64,000 bases of DNA from Massilia rubra (GCF_011682065.1 NZ_VUYU01000003.1:343956-407955); one strand, 5' to 3'. Positions 24,787 through 34,752 are shown, numbered from the stretch's first letter. The notes: generated by a model not told the origin, from the letters alone. Numbers and translations: made by a program.

Positions 24787-25428
24787 ATGTTTATGATCCC
24801 GTCCAAACGCATCACCACCGTCATCATGCTGCTCATCTTCGCCGCCACCTGGATCAATCCGCCGTGGCCGATGGAACAGGCGCTGCACAGCTCGCTCACG
24901 GTGATCGGCTTCGCACTGCTGTGGAGGTTTTCCGCGCGCTGGGGCATCAGCGCGCGCGACTTCCTGCTCATTGCCGTGTTCCTGTCGGTGCATTCGATCG
25001 CGGCGCGCTGGCTGTATTCGAACGTGCCCTACGATGCGTGGGGACAAGCGCTGTTTCACTTTTCCATCGACCAGCGCTTGGGATGGACCCGCAATCACGC
25101 CGACCGGGTGGTGCATTTCCTGTACGGCCTGTGCCTGACGCCGGCCGCCGTCAATTACCTGGCAACGCGGCGCGGGCTGTCGCGGCGGCTGGGATTCTAT
25201 ATCGCCATCTCGGCCGTGATGGTGACCAGCCTGTGGTACGAATGGTTCGAGTTCGCCATCGCGATGACCTTGTCCGATAACGACGCCGAGGCCTACAACG
25301 GCCAGCAGGGCGATATATGGGACGCGCACAAGGACATGTTGCTGGCCACCGTGGGCAGCCTGCTGTGGGCCTGGCCGACCCTGCGCACGGCGGCGGCGCG
25401 GCCGGATGGTTCCTCACCGAACCATTAG
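24787..25428 (+). CDS. YjdF/DUF2238-family inner membrane protein
   Basis: About 213 residues with five to six TM helices. Conserved charged positions lie between helices: WTRNHADRVVHFLYG, WYEWFEFAIAM, and AYNGQQGDIWDAHKDM near the C-terminus, matching the DUF2238 family (E. coli YjdF). The family has no proven role. The start is uncertain: ATG 24787 begins just before the first helix, while an in-frame ATG at 24706 would add 27 polar residues. Its stop overlaps the stop of the next gene on the opposite strand by four bases. Confidence 0.75.
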   Translation: MFMIPSKRITTVIMLLIFAATWINPPWPMEQALHSSLTVIGFALLWRFSARWGISARDFLLIAVFLSVHSIAARWLYSNVPYDAWGQALFHFSIDQRLGWTRNHADRVVHFLYGLCLTPAAVNYLATRRGLSRRLGFYIAISAVMVTSLWYEWFEFAIAMTLSDNDAEAYNGQQGDIWDAHKDMLLATVGSLLWAWPTLRTAAARPDGSSPNH

Positions 25429-25664
25429 TCGTCGTCGCGCAAACGCGCGCGGGCGGCGTCAAGCGCCTCCTGGTAGCTGCCCTGGAAGGCGCCGACGCTC
25501 GATTTTTCGAAGACGCAGCAAAGATTCCAGAGTGCGCGCTGTTCCGCCTGGTCTTCGATGGTCAGCCGATCGGTGTCGCTGAAGCGTTGCAGGAACGCGA
25601 ACAGCACCAGCGATTCATCGCTCGTCAGGGTCAGCGTGACGTGGCTCGGGTCGGATTCGTTCAT
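25425..25664 (-). CDS. Small hypothetical protein
   Basis: 79 residues, acidic and helical (LTLTSDESLVLFAFLQRFSDTDRLTIEDQAEQRALWNLCCVFEK), no TM helix. Not recognised. It starts at ATG 25664, 18 bases downstream of the ArsB-like gene's stop, and could be the last gene of that transcription unit. Confidence 0.6.
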   Translation of the reverse strand: MNESDPSHVTLTLTSDESLVLFAFLQRFSDTDRLTIEDQAEQRALWNLCCVFEKSSVGAFQGSYQEALDAARARLRDDD

Positions 25665-25682
25665 GTTTTTCTCACAGCGGGT

Positions 25683-26963
25683 TCATGACAGGCGCAGCGC
25701 CAGCGCGGCCAGGCTGAGCAGCAATACCGGCAAGGTCAGCACGATGCCAACGCGGAAATAGTATACCCACGATATCCGGATTTCCTTGCTTGCCAGGACA
25801 TGCAGCCACAGCAGGGTGGCCAGGCTGCCGATCGGGGTGATCTTTGGACCCAGGTCGCTGCCGATGATGTTAGCGTAGATCATCGCTTCGCGCACGGCGC
25901 CGCTGGCGTGGCCGGCATCGATGGCGAGCGCGCCGACCAGCACGGTCGGCATATTGTTCATGAGCGAGGACAGCAGCGCGCTGGCGAGACCGGCGCCGAA
26001 CGCCGCGCCCCACACGCCGTGGCTGGCACACTGATCCAGGAACGCGGTCAGGTAGCTGGTCAGGCCCGCATTGCGCAGGCCGTACACCACCAGGTACATT
26101 CCGAGCGAAAACACAACCACCTGCCACGGCGCGCCGCGCAACACCGCGCGCGTGGCGATGCGCTGTCCGCGCGCGGCCACCAGCAGCAGCAGCAGCGCGC
26201 CGGCGCCGGCCACCGCGCTGACCGGCACGCCGAGGCGCTCGAGCCAGAAGAAGCCGGCCAGCAGCAGGCCCAGCACCCACCAGCCGGCGACAAAGGTGGC
26301 GCGGTCGACGATGGCGTCGCTCGGATGCTTCAATTGCGCCAGGTCGTAATCGGCCGGAATATCCTTGCGGAAGAACCAGCACAGCACGCCCAGGGTCGCG
26401 CCCACCGACACCAGGTTGACCGGGACCATGACGGCGGCGTAGCGCGCGAAGCCGATGCCGAAGTAGTCGGCCGAGACAATATTGACCAGGTTCGAAACCA
26501 CCAGCGGCAGGCTGGCCGTGTCGGCCACGAAGCCGGCCGCCATGACATACGCCAGCATGGAGCGCGCCGAAAAGCGCAGTGCGCGCAGCATGGCGATGAC
26601 GATCGGCGTGAGGATCAGCGCGGCGCCATCGTTGGCGAACAGGGCGGCCACGGCCGCGCCGAGCAGCACCAGCAGGATGAACAGGCGCCGGCCATGGCCT
26701 TTGCCCCAGCGCGCCACGTGCAGGGCGGCCCATTCGAAGAAGCCGGCTTTGTCCAGCAGCAGGCTGATGAGGATGACGGCGACGAAGGTGGCGGTGGCGT
26801 TCCAGACCATGTGCCAGACCACCGCGATATCGGCGACCTGGACCACGCCGGCCAGCAGGGCGGCGAGCGCACCGGCGGCGGCGCTCCAGCCGATGCCGAG
26901 GCCGCGCGGCTGCCAGATGACGAGGACCAGGGTGGCGAGGAAGATCAGGGAAGCGGCAAGCAC
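25683..26963 (-). CDS. arsB: ArsB-type arsenite efflux permease
   Basis: 426 residues, close to the 429 of E. coli ArsB. It exports arsenite (or antimonite) across the inner membrane. Eleven to twelve TM helices are visible. Conserved segments include [21 protein letters not shown], the [23 protein letters not shown] stretch, [16 protein letters not shown] and [23 protein letters not shown], all typical of the ArsB branch of the ion transporter superfamily. The arsenate reductase gene lies 107 bases upstream on the same strand, which supports arsenic resistance. No arsR or arsA is present here. Confidence 0.88.
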   Translation of the reverse strand: MLAASLIFLATLVLVIWQPRGLGIGWSAAAGALAALLAGVVQVADIAVVWHMVWNATATFVAVILISLLLDKAGFFEWAALHVARWGKGHGRRLFILLVLLGAAVAALFANDGAALILTPIVIAMLRALRFSARSMLAYVMAAGFVADTASLPLVVSNLVNIVSADYFGIGFARYAAVMVPVNLVSVGATLGVLCWFFRKDIPADYDLAQLKHPSDAIVDRATFVAGWWVLGLLLAGFFWLERLGVPVSAVAGAGALLLLLVAARGQRIATRAVLRGAPWQVVVFSLGMYLVVYGLRNAGLTSYLTAFLDQCASHGVWGAAFGAGLASALLSSLMNNMPTVLVGALAIDAGHASGAVREAMIYANIIGSDLGPKITPIGSLATLLWLHVLASKEIRISWVYYFRVGIVLTLPVLLLSLAALALRLS

Positions 26964-27070
26964 GGCAATATCCTTGGCGGTGGTGCGGACAACAGGAAAC
27001 CTGCCATCCTCAAGGGACGGAAAGTCAGGTCAGGTTCGGTTCAACGTGCGGCGCGGGCCGCACGCGGCGT

Positions 27071-27550
27071 TCAGGCGTTCAAGGCGCCGATGCTGTCGAG
27101 CTCGGCCTTGAAACGGACCGGGTCGTGTCGCAGCTGCTCCAGCGGCAAGCGCAAAAAGGCCTCGATGCGGGCCCGGATGATGGCGTAGGCCGCTTCGAAG
27201 GCGGCCTCGATCTGTTGGTCGGCGCCGCTGAGGTGGCTGGGGTCGTCCACGCCCCAGTGGGTGCGCAGGACCGGGCCGAGGTAGGCCGGGCAGGCCTCGC
27301 CGGCGGCGCTGCCGCACACGGTGACGACGATGTCTGGCGTGAGCGGCAAGTCATCCCACGATTTGCTGCTATAGCCTTCGGTGGAGATGCCCTTGCGCGC
27401 AAGCAGGGCGAGCGCGCGCGGATGCAGCTGCCCGGCCGGCTGGCTGCCGGCGCTGATGGCGCGCAGGCCCTCGGGCGCGAGGTGATTGAAGGTCGCTTCG
27501 CTCAGGATGGAGCGGCAGGAGTTGCCGGTGCAGAGAAACAGGATGTGCAT
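27071..27550 (-). CDS. arsC: Arsenate reductase, low-molecular-weight phosphatase type
   Basis: 159 residues. It reduces arsenate to arsenite in the cytoplasm for export by ArsB. The P-loop CTGNSCR (Cys7 to Arg13) at the N-terminus and VTVCGSAAGEACPAYLG with redox cysteines mark the LMW-PTP-like ArsC class that uses thioredoxin or glutaredoxin. A conserved HWGVDDPSHL follows. It is the first gene of an arsC-arsB pair. No ArsR gene precedes it; the upstream 194 bases are shared with the divergent KfrA-like gene. Confidence 0.9.
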   Translation of the reverse strand: MHILFLCTGNSCRSILSEATFNHLAPEGLRAISAGSQPAGQLHPRALALLARKGISTEGYSSKSWDDLPLTPDIVVTVCGSAAGEACPAYLGPVLRTHWGVDDPSHLSGADQQIEAAFEAAYAIIRARIEAFLRLPLEQLRHDPVRFKAELDSIGALNA

Positions 27551-27744
27551 GCCAGTTCCGATGTGGTTTGCTTGGGGACGAATGCGCAGGGCGCCGCTTC
27601 ATTTCGATTTTACTGGAAACATCAAAACAATGGAAGCACTGGCGTGAACGTGGGTAATGCGCTACAAACAGAAGGGTGCGCGGCGGATGAGACGGGCAGC
27701 GTATGATGTTAGCTATCGACAACGAGATCTTTACCGGAGACGCT

Positions 27745-28482
27745 ATGGCACGTCAGGAAGTTACCTACGAGGAGGTTGCTGCGGCAGCCATCAGCTTGCA
27801 GGAAGACGGCACGCGGGCCAGCATCGACGCGGTGCGCGCGGCGCTCGGCGCCGGATCGCCCAACGTCATCCACCAGCATCTGCTCGAATGGCGCGCCAGC
27901 GAGGCTACGCCGCCGGCGCCGCCCTCGGCGGAGATTCCGCCATCGGTCGCCAGCGCGCTCGGCAACTGGGCGCAGCAGTTCGCGCACGAAGCCGGCGCCG
28001 GCGTGCGCGAGGCGCTGGCGCAGTCCGAGAGCGACATGGCGGACTTGCTGGCGTCGAGCCAGCAGCTCGAAGCCGAACGCGACGAATTGCGCGCGCAGCT
28101 GACCGGCATGACGATCGCGCGCGACCAGGCGCTGGCCACGGTGACCGAGCGCGACGAAGATATCCAGCGCCTGACGATGGAGTTGCGCAACGCGCGCCTG
28201 GTGGCCACCGAGGCCCTGGTGGGCAAGGCGAAGGATCAGCTGGCCATCGAAGGCAAGAACGAGCAGCTGGTGGACTTGCGCGCGCAGATCGAGCGCAACG
28301 TGGCGTCGCAGGCGACGGTGTCGGATGCGCGCCTGACTGCCGAGATGGAACTGATCGGCGCGGTGACCGCGCGCGACAATTTCGAGGCCGACATCAAGGA
28401 ATTGCGGGCCCGCTTCGACGCCTCGAACGCCGAACGCAGTGCCTTGCGGGCCGAGCTGGAAGTGCTGCGCTCCCGGCAGTAA
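27745..28482 (+). CDS. KfrA-like DNA-binding coiled-coil protein
   Basis: 245 residues. The N-terminal ~70 residues carry the KfrA_N DNA-binding domain pattern (VTYEEVAAAAISLQEDGTRASIDAVRAALGAGSPNVIHQHLLEW). The remaining ~170 residues are a continuous charged coiled coil (SSQQLEAERDELRAQL and similar). In plasmids KfrA binds repeats near replication or partition genes; chromosomal copies are common in this group and their role is unclear. GGAG lies seven bases before ATG 27745. It is divergent from arsC. Confidence 0.8.
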   Translation: MARQEVTYEEVAAAAISLQEDGTRASIDAVRAALGAGSPNVIHQHLLEWRASEATPPAPPSAEIPPSVASALGNWAQQFAHEAGAGVREALAQSESDMADLLASSQQLEAERDELRAQLTGMTIARDQALATVTERDEDIQRLTMELRNARLVATEALVGKAKDQLAIEGKNEQLVDLRAQIERNVASQATVSDARLTAEMELIGAVTARDNFEADIKELRARFDASNAERSALRAELEVLRSRQ

Positions 28483-28486
28483 GCGG

Positions 28487-28987
28487 CTAGTGGCCGTGCC
28501 TCATGAGGGTGAGTATCTCGGCCAGGCGCGCGCGGCTGATGCCGTCGCGCTGCTCGATGGCGAGCGGGTGGCCGTTCTGTTCGAGTTCGATGGAAGGACG
28601 CGCAAATCCATCGCGCAGGCGTACCCTGGCTTTGAGATTGACGGTGGTCGGATACAGCGTCAGCTCGGTATCGAGCCAGCCGAAGAACGGGCCGATATGC
28701 GATCGCTTCTCCAGGTCGAAGGAGTGTCCCCACTCCATGAAACTGACCTCGCTCAGCGACACCCACACGCCCCATATAAACGGTTCGGCATCCCCGTCGA
28801 CCGGAATGTCGATGCAGCCCCGGACAAAATACCTCGTGTCGTCGATCACGCAATCGTCGCTACCCAATACGGCCCGCGCCGCGCGCTCGCTTTCGGGAAT
28901 CTGCTCGTAGCTGAGCGGGGCGAGGGCGGCATAGCTGGGAATGCCTTCGTGAATCCCGCCACATGCGGTGCATTTATAGGAAAACAT
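28487..28987 (-). CDS. DUF2199-family zinc-ribbon protein
   Basis: 166 residues. It begins MFSYKCTACGGIHEGIPSYAALAP, a CxxC pair plus aromatic pattern typical of DUF2199, followed by DDTRYFVRGCIDIPV and WGVWVSLSEVSFMEW. A second cysteine pair is not evident, so metal binding is possible but unproven. The family is uncharacterised. ATG 28987 gives the family's normal start; in-frame upstream starts exist at 29026 and 29053. Confidence 0.75.
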   Translation of the reverse strand: MFSYKCTACGGIHEGIPSYAALAPLSYEQIPESERAARAVLGSDDCVIDDTRYFVRGCIDIPVDGDAEPFIWGVWVSLSEVSFMEWGHSFDLEKRSHIGPFFGWLDTELTLYPTTVNLKARVRLRDGFARPSIELEQNGHPLAIEQRDGISRARLAEILTLMRHGH

Positions 28988-29065
28988 GGCGGAACGCGCC
29001 TTTCGATCGATGAAGTAGGCATTCATCTTGTCACGGCGCGCCCGCGTTGGCAATCCTGCAACAGC

Positions 29066-29830
29066 TTATGTCCGGTTAATCGACACCCCGCCATCGACGA
29101 TCAGGCTCGATCCGGTCGTGAAACTGGACGCGTCGGACGCCAGATACAGCGCCGAACGCGCGATTTCCTGCGGCTGCGCCAGGCGCTTGAGCACATACAG
29201 GCCTTCGACGAAAGCGCGCGCTTCGGGGGTGTTGACGACGGCGCGACCCATCGGCGTGTCAGTGCCGCCGGGCAGCAGCGCATTGGCGCGGATGCCCCGC
29301 GCGCCATATTCGACGGCGATCACTTGCATCAGGCCGATCAGGCCGGCCTTGCTCGCCGCATACGCCCCCATGCCCGGAAAGCCGACCGTGTGGCCGACAA
29401 AGGTCGAAGTAAAAATGAGGGAGCCGCCCCCGCGCTTGAGCATGGCCGGAATCTGGTATTTGGCGTTCAGGAAGGCGCTGCTCAGGTTGGTGGCCAGGAT
29501 GGTGTTCCAGGCGCCGACGGACAGCTCGGCCAGCGGCGTGCTCTCGCCCGTCATACCGGCGTTGTTGAAGGCGATATCGAGTCCGCCGAAGCGGCCGACG
29601 GCGACCTCGACCAGGGCGCGCGCGGTGTCTTCGGCGCAGATGTCGCCGGCAACCGCGATTGCCTGGCCGCCGCCGACTTCGATCTCGGCGACCAGCGCGT
29701 CCAGTTCGGCCTGGCGGCGCGCGCTCACGACCACCTTGGCCCCCTCGCGCGCGAACAATTTGGCCGTTTCATAACCGATGCCGGAGCTGGCGCCGGTCAC
29801 AATTGCCACTTTTCCTGATAATGCGTTCAT
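29066..29830 (-). CDS. Short-chain dehydrogenase/reductase, classical type
   Basis: 254 residues. It shows the NAD(P)-binding TGASSGIG, NNAG at the end of beta-4, and catalytic YAASK with Ser in IFTSTF upstream. The C-terminus ends DGGVSINRT, typical of the FabG-like group. Arg38/Arg39 after beta-2 (VVVSARRQ) suggests NADPH preference. Substrate unknown. It stands alone between the DUF2199 gene and a 207-base gap (29831-30037) in which I see no gene. Confidence 0.85.
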   Translation of the reverse strand: MNALSGKVAIVTGASSGIGYETAKLFAREGAKVVVSARRQAELDALVAEIEVGGGQAIAVAGDICAEDTARALVEVAVGRFGGLDIAFNNAGMTGESTPLAELSVGAWNTILATNLSSAFLNAKYQIPAMLKRGGGSLIFTSTFVGHTVGFPGMGAYAASKAGLIGLMQVIAVEYGARGIRANALLPGGTDTPMGRAVVNTPEARAFVEGLYVLKRLAQPQEIARSALYLASDASSFTTGSSLIVDGGVSINRT

Positions 29831-30037
29831 TTGCCGATCCCTTTGCTGGTTGTCGTTCGGAGTTCCAGCTTAGGGAAGGCGGTGGCGGCGATCTATCCGT
29901 TTCTTGCTGTTGTATGCGCGCCATGGTGCGTCATGGGGCAACCAGGCGGAACCAACCGCAAACCGAGGTGTTTCAAATTTACCGGCACGGATGATTAGGT
30001 TTGCGATTGAAGGCGCGCAGCGGGAGCGCTGCGCTAT

Positions 30038-32002
30038 TCAAGGCCAGCTCAGCGAAAACACCCCTTCCCTGGCCGAACCGATGAGCACCTCGCGCGAGCC
30101 GGGCACGTAGAGCAGCCGCCGGCTCGACGGCGCGATGCCGGCGCGCTCGTCGAGCGTGGCCACATGGCGCAGCTGCGCGTCGAGCAGGATCACCTGTCCC
30201 CCTGAAAACAGAATCACCCAGCGGCCCGCGTCGTCGATGACCAGGTCGACCGGATGCCCCAACGCGCGGGCCGGCTTGGGCTCGATCGCAAACAGCACCG
30301 GCGCCATGCGTTCGCCATCCCAGCGCTGCACGCTGGCGCCGACCGCGCCGATGATATTGCGCGTGCTGTTGCGAAACAGCGCTTCAACCCGGTCCGCCGA
30401 GATGCGTCGCGCAGCGCCCTTGGCATCGGCTTCGATGATGCCCATGCGCGTGCCGGCCCAGATGCGCCCGTCGGGCCAGGCCAGTAGGCGCCCGCTCGGC
30501 TGCGCCTGGCGGTCGGGCAGCGCCACGAAGCGGGCGAGTCCATCGTTGCCCAGGTAGTGCAAGCCGGCCGCGCCGCCGAACGGCGTGCTGCCGGCCGCGA
30601 TCCAGATGCCGCCGGGGGTGACCGCCACATCGAGCGGCAACGCGCCTGCGTCGAGCGGCACCGCTTGCGCTTGCCCTTGCCGCAAACGCAGCAGGCCCTG
30701 CGACAGCTGCACGGCCAGCACCTGGTCCGGGCCGGCGTAGGCGGCCGGCCCGTACACGGCCGACGGCAGGTCGACGCCGGCGCGCCACTGGCGCACCACG
30801 CGCCAGCCGCTGGGGGTGCGCGCCAACTCCAGCGGGCCGGTGCCCGGCGAACTGAGAAGCACCAGATCGCCGCTCGCTTTCGCTTCCATCGGCAGGGCGT
30901 CGATGGGAATTTCACGCCCTGGCGCGGGCGTCATGGCCAACGGCGCGCCGTCCGCACCGAGTTGCCAGACGGCGGCATCGGTCGCCACCAACAGGCCCAG
31001 GCGGGCGTCGCGGATGAGGGCGGTGGCGTTGCTCACGCGGGCGTCGTCGGACAGCGGCCTGGGCTCGCCGCAGCCCAGCGCATGCACGCCGGCGCCGGCA
31101 CGCGCGACGATCAGTTCAGGACCCGAATGCAGCAGTCCGGTCACCGGCTCCCTGAAGCTGGCCTGCGAGCAATGGGGATGAAGGCGGCCGTCTTCGTCCA
31201 GGGTCATCAGTACATGCCGGCGCGAGGCCGGGTCGGCCGACGGCTGGGTGACCATCACCAGCGCGGTGGAGCGGCCATCCGGCGCGCGGGCGAGGGCGGC
31301 AATGCCGACCGTGGCGGCGGGCGCCCCCTCGGCCAGGCGCCAGCTACGCAGCTGGGCGCCGCACTGGCGCGCGTACCAGGGCTGCTGCGCCGCGCCATCG
31401 ACCCGCATGCCGGCCACGTGGAAACAGCCGTCGCCACGGTCCACCGTGCCGGCCGTGGCCACCAGCGCCCCGCCCAGGCCCGGGTCCCATGCTTGCACGC
31501 GCTCGCCGTCCCAGTGCCACAGCGAGGCGCCGGCCTGGCCTTCGGCGCCGTCGGGCTCGCGGGCGGTGAGCTGGAACAGTACCGAGCTGCCCCGGCTGGA
31601 CGCCAGCACCAGGTCGGCCGTCATGTCGTGCCCATCCATGCCCGGCGGCGCGATCGCCTTGCTGGCGCCATTGCGCGGGTCGAGCAAGACCAGCCCGGCC
31701 TGGGTGCCGGCGGCCAGGCGGCCATCGGGCAGGCTGGCCAGTTCCTGCACCACGGCCGACGGCAAGCCCTGCCCGAGATCGAAGCGCATGCTGCGCGCCC
31801 CGCGTTCGAATCCGATCAGGCCGCCGCCACGGCTGGCCACCCACAGGCGGCCGTCAACCACGGTCATGGCGGCGCCCGCCAGGGGCGGATCGAGTACGCG
31901 CCGCGCCGCCGGCGCAGGAGCGGCGGCGGCGGCCTGGCCACAGGCAAGGGTGGCGAGCAGGGCGGCGAGCAGGCGCCCGTTCAGCTTGGAAGGTGTGCGC
32001 AT
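30038..32002 (-). CDS. Secreted beta-propeller protein downstream of a metallopeptidase
   Basis: 654 residues with a signal peptide (LLAALLATLACGQAAAA, cleavage near residue 26). The rest has repeated blades of the form DGRLWVASRGGGLIGF, DGRLAAGTQAGLVLLD, DGRIWAGTRMGIIEAD and SREVLIGSAREGVFSL, as in the propeller of two-component hybrid sensors (Reg_prop-like), but here without any kinase domain. It is probably a periplasmic or extracellular binding protein. Its ATG overlaps the stop of the metallopeptidase gene by one base (TGATG), so the two are translated together and may work together. Confidence 0.75.
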   Translation of the reverse strand: MRTPSKLNGRLLAALLATLACGQAAAAAPAPAARRVLDPPLAGAAMTVVDGRLWVASRGGGLIGFERGARSMRFDLGQGLPSAVVQELASLPDGRLAAGTQAGLVLLDPRNGASKAIAPPGMDGHDMTADLVLASSRGSSVLFQLTAREPDGAEGQAGASLWHWDGERVQAWDPGLGGALVATAGTVDRGDGCFHVAGMRVDGAAQQPWYARQCGAQLRSWRLAEGAPAATVGIAALARAPDGRSTALVMVTQPSADPASRRHVLMTLDEDGRLHPHCSQASFREPVTGLLHSGPELIVARAGAGVHALGCGEPRPLSDDARVSNATALIRDARLGLLVATDAAVWQLGADGAPLAMTPAPGREIPIDALPMEAKASGDLVLLSSPGTGPLELARTPSGWRVVRQWRAGVDLPSAVYGPAAYAGPDQVLAVQLSQGLLRLRQGQAQAVPLDAGALPLDVAVTPGGIWIAAGSTPFGGAAGLHYLGNDGLARFVALPDRQAQPSGRLLAWPDGRIWAGTRMGIIEADAKGAARRISADRVEALFRNSTRNIIGAVGASVQRWDGERMAPVLFAIEPKPARALGHPVDLVIDDAGRWVILFSGGQVILLDAQLRHVATLDERAGIAPSSRRLLYVPGSREVLIGSAREGVFSLSWP

Positions 32003-34752
32003 CAGTAGTCGGACCCTCCGGTGGTGGTGATGACGGCGTACGGCGGCGGCACGGTCCACAGGCCGGCGCCGGGCGAGGTGGACAGGCGTTCGTTGGCGTC
32101 CAGGGCGTCGCGCGTGCGGGTGCGGTAGTACACGCGCGTCAGATGCCCGCCGGCCTGCAAGGTGGTCCACTGGGCCGCGTTCGGGGTCCAGGTGCCGGAG
32201 CACTCGGGCGAGGCCGGGGTGGCGGTGTTCAGGTCCACATTGATCCAGCCGCTGTTGACGGTCGAGGCGGGCGAGAAGGCCTGGTCGGTGGACGCTTCGA
32301 CGATGTATTTGGCGTTGCAGATCGCGGTGCCGCTGACCGGGCGCGCGCCGGTGCCGGTAAAGCGAAAGCGCGGACCGGTCCAGACCTGGAAGGTCGGCGC
32401 CGGGCCGCCCAGCTTGAGGAAGTCGGTTTCGCGGTGGGTAATGCCGTCCACCGTCAGGTCGTCGCCGAGATCGTTGTCGTTCATGTCGATCACGGCGTCG
32501 CCGCCGTTCTCGCCAGTCGGGCAGATGGCCGCGTCCGAGGTGCCGGGGTCGTTGTCGATGCAGGCCGAGGGCATGGCGAACACGCCGCCCTTGGCGAAGC
32601 CGGCCAGCACCTTGTTGGTGGTGTGGTTGCCGTTGTGGGCAAACGCCGGCGGTCCGCCGGGCAGGCCGGAGGTGGCCCATTGCTCGACCATTTCGAGTTC
32701 GAGGTCGCGCAGCAGGTTATAGATGCCACGGTCGCCGCCGCCCACCGCCCCGGACAGGCCGGCGTTCTTGAGCGCGCGCGTAAAGCGCACGAAATACTGC
32801 GGATGCCCGGACGGCCGGCACTTGCTGCGCATGCCCTCGCGCACTTGCCACAGGATCGCCGAACCGATCTGCATGTCGGCGTAGGGGCCGCTGGCGAGGT
32901 CGCGGTGTTCCGGGAAATGGTCGCCCGGCGTGGCGGGATTGAACGGCGTGCTCACTTCGTGCAGGCGCGGCAAGCCGCCGCCCTCGTGATGGCCACGGCT
33001 GCCCTGGCAGTTATTGCTGGCGTTGACGCCGCCCAGGTTCTTGGCGGTCCAGCCGGCGGTGCAGTTGGTGTTGTCGAAGTGGTCGGCCCAGGCGTCGGCC
33101 AGGTCGTGCATCAAGCCCATGCCGACGGGAATCGGGCACGGTCCGACGCCGCACCAGTTGGCCGGGCGACCGTCGGTGAAGCGCTGCACGGCGTTGTGCG
33201 CCAGTTCGTGGCCGACGATGGTGTTGTCGTGGGCGAAGTTCATGTAGTTGGGGGCGTTCGCGGTGCCATCCGAAAAGTTCGGGCAGGCGGCGTCGAAGTA
33301 GCCCTGGCAGGCGCCGAAGTCCATGCTGGACCAGGCGTTGCAGCCGGCCGAGACCGATTCGAGGCGCGGATTCCAGGGGTTGGTCGGGAAGGGCGTGAAG
33401 ATGCCGTGCGAGATCGATTGCTTCCAGTTCAGGTGGAACACACCGAAATAGTTCACTTGCTGGAAGGTCGGGTTGCCGCCGCTGGCGCAGATCCCGGTGG
33501 CGCCGTTGTTGATCGGGGCCTGGTTGAAGTTGGCCAGGGTGGCGCTGCTGCCGCCCAGGGTGCTCGAGACCGACACGTCCTGGGCGTCGAAGCCGTCGGC
33601 CTGGTGGTCCACGCGCGAGACCACGCCGGCCAGCTTGAGCGTGTACTGGCCGCCGACCGCCGGGTCGACCGCGAAGCTGCGCACCTGGGACGCGCCGGTG
33701 CCGGGATCGCGCCGCCACACCGTGCCGGTGGCGGTGACGTCCGAGACCAGCGGGCGCATTTTGAGGATGGCGCCGGTGGCGGCGTCGGACCAGACCCGGA
33801 ACGGGACCGGCCGGCCGAAGCTGACGCCCTCGACCACCATGCGCCAGGCGTAGCGCAGCGAGACGCCGCCGGCGGCGTCGTTACCATACGGCAGCAGCAC
33901 CAGCGAGGGACCATCGCTCACGCGACGCCCGTCCACGCTGTCGATGCCGCGCACGGTTTTCAGGGCGGCGTAGGCGCGCAGTTCGGCCCCTTCGGCGCTT
34001 TGCGGGCGCACGTTGGCGAGGGTGTAGCGGTTGATGAGCGAACCGCGCACGCTGGTGACGCCCTGGCCTTCCCAGCGCGAGGCCAGCAGCAGGGTGTGTT
34101 CGATCGGCACGCCGCCTTCGACCTGGGTGAAGGGATACGTGATTTCCTGGCGCTCGATGTCGGCCTTGAACTGGGCGTAGGTCAGGCCGCGCGCGATCAA
34201 CAGGTTGCGCTCGACATCGTCGGTGGGGGCGCGCTTGCCGAGGAAGGCGTCGACCATGTCGAGGGTGCGCGGGCGGGTGGCTTTTTCGTTGCCCTGGTAT
34301 TCGGTGGCAAGCAGCTCGGCCACGCCGGCCAGTTGCGGGCGCACCTGCGGCAGGCCGGTTTCGGGGACCCGGCCGAAGCGGCGCAGGCCGCCTTCGAACT
34401 TGAGCGCGGCCAGCAGCGGCGCGATCACTTTATCGGCCACCTCGGTGGAGGACAAGGTGTCGGCCAGGGTGGGCGGCACGCGCATGAAGATGTGGCCCAT
34501 GTCCTGGCTGGGCAGGGACACTTGCGCTCCCTTGGGCAAGGCGCGCAGATCGACCGCCGGGGCGCGGGCCGGCTTGATGTCGGGCGGGTCGATCGAGGGG
34601 AACACGATGTCCGCCGGGCCGGAGCCGTTGGCGGCGCGGCGCGGGTCGGTGGGAGCGGCGGCCAGGGCGGCGCAGCTGAACGCCAGCAGGGAGATGGCAC
34701 CGAACAAGGGGCGCAGCTGAAAGCGGGGCGGGAGCGGGCGTAGAGAGTCCAT
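32002..34752 (-). CDS. Secreted M36/M4-like zinc metallopeptidase
   Basis: 916 residues. A signal peptide (FGAISLLAFSCAALA) and a propeptide region of about 350 residues are followed by a catalytic domain with zinc motif HELAH (about residues 512-516, in NTIVGHELAHNAVQRFTDG). The downstream helix that normally supplies the third ligand as EGxxD reads GLMHDLADAWADHFD, with Asp where Glu is expected. The C-terminal ~250 residues are beta-rich and may form an adhesion or processing domain. The protein resembles fungalysin-type (M36) peptidases in general plan. ATG 34752 has GGAAGG upstream. Co-translated with the propeller gene. Confidence 0.75.
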   Translation of the reverse strand: MDSLRPLPPRFQLRPLFGAISLLAFSCAALAAAPTDPRRAANGSGPADIVFPSIDPPDIKPARAPAVDLRALPKGAQVSLPSQDMGHIFMRVPPTLADTLSSTEVADKVIAPLLAALKFEGGLRRFGRVPETGLPQVRPQLAGVAELLATEYQGNEKATRPRTLDMVDAFLGKRAPTDDVERNLLIARGLTYAQFKADIERQEITYPFTQVEGGVPIEHTLLLASRWEGQGVTSVRGSLINRYTLANVRPQSAEGAELRAYAALKTVRGIDSVDGRRVSDGPSLVLLPYGNDAAGGVSLRYAWRMVVEGVSFGRPVPFRVWSDAATGAILKMRPLVSDVTATGTVWRRDPGTGASQVRSFAVDPAVGGQYTLKLAGVVSRVDHQADGFDAQDVSVSSTLGGSSATLANFNQAPINNGATGICASGGNPTFQQVNYFGVFHLNWKQSISHGIFTPFPTNPWNPRLESVSAGCNAWSSMDFGACQGYFDAACPNFSDGTANAPNYMNFAHDNTIVGHELAHNAVQRFTDGRPANWCGVGPCPIPVGMGLMHDLADAWADHFDNTNCTAGWTAKNLGGVNASNNCQGSRGHHEGGGLPRLHEVSTPFNPATPGDHFPEHRDLASGPYADMQIGSAILWQVREGMRSKCRPSGHPQYFVRFTRALKNAGLSGAVGGGDRGIYNLLRDLELEMVEQWATSGLPGGPPAFAHNGNHTTNKVLAGFAKGGVFAMPSACIDNDPGTSDAAICPTGENGGDAVIDMNDNDLGDDLTVDGITHRETDFLKLGGPAPTFQVWTGPRFRFTGTGARPVSGTAICNAKYIVEASTDQAFSPASTVNSGWINVDLNTATPASPECSGTWTPNAAQWTTLQAGGHLTRVYYRTRTRDALDANERLSTSPGAGLWTVPPPYAVITTTGGSDY

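Noticed and set aside
31993..34743. 916-codon forward frame opposite the metallopeptidase
   Set aside because: Composition is Gly/Val/Arg repeats without domains; the reverse strand has a signal peptide, HELAH and a coherent protein.
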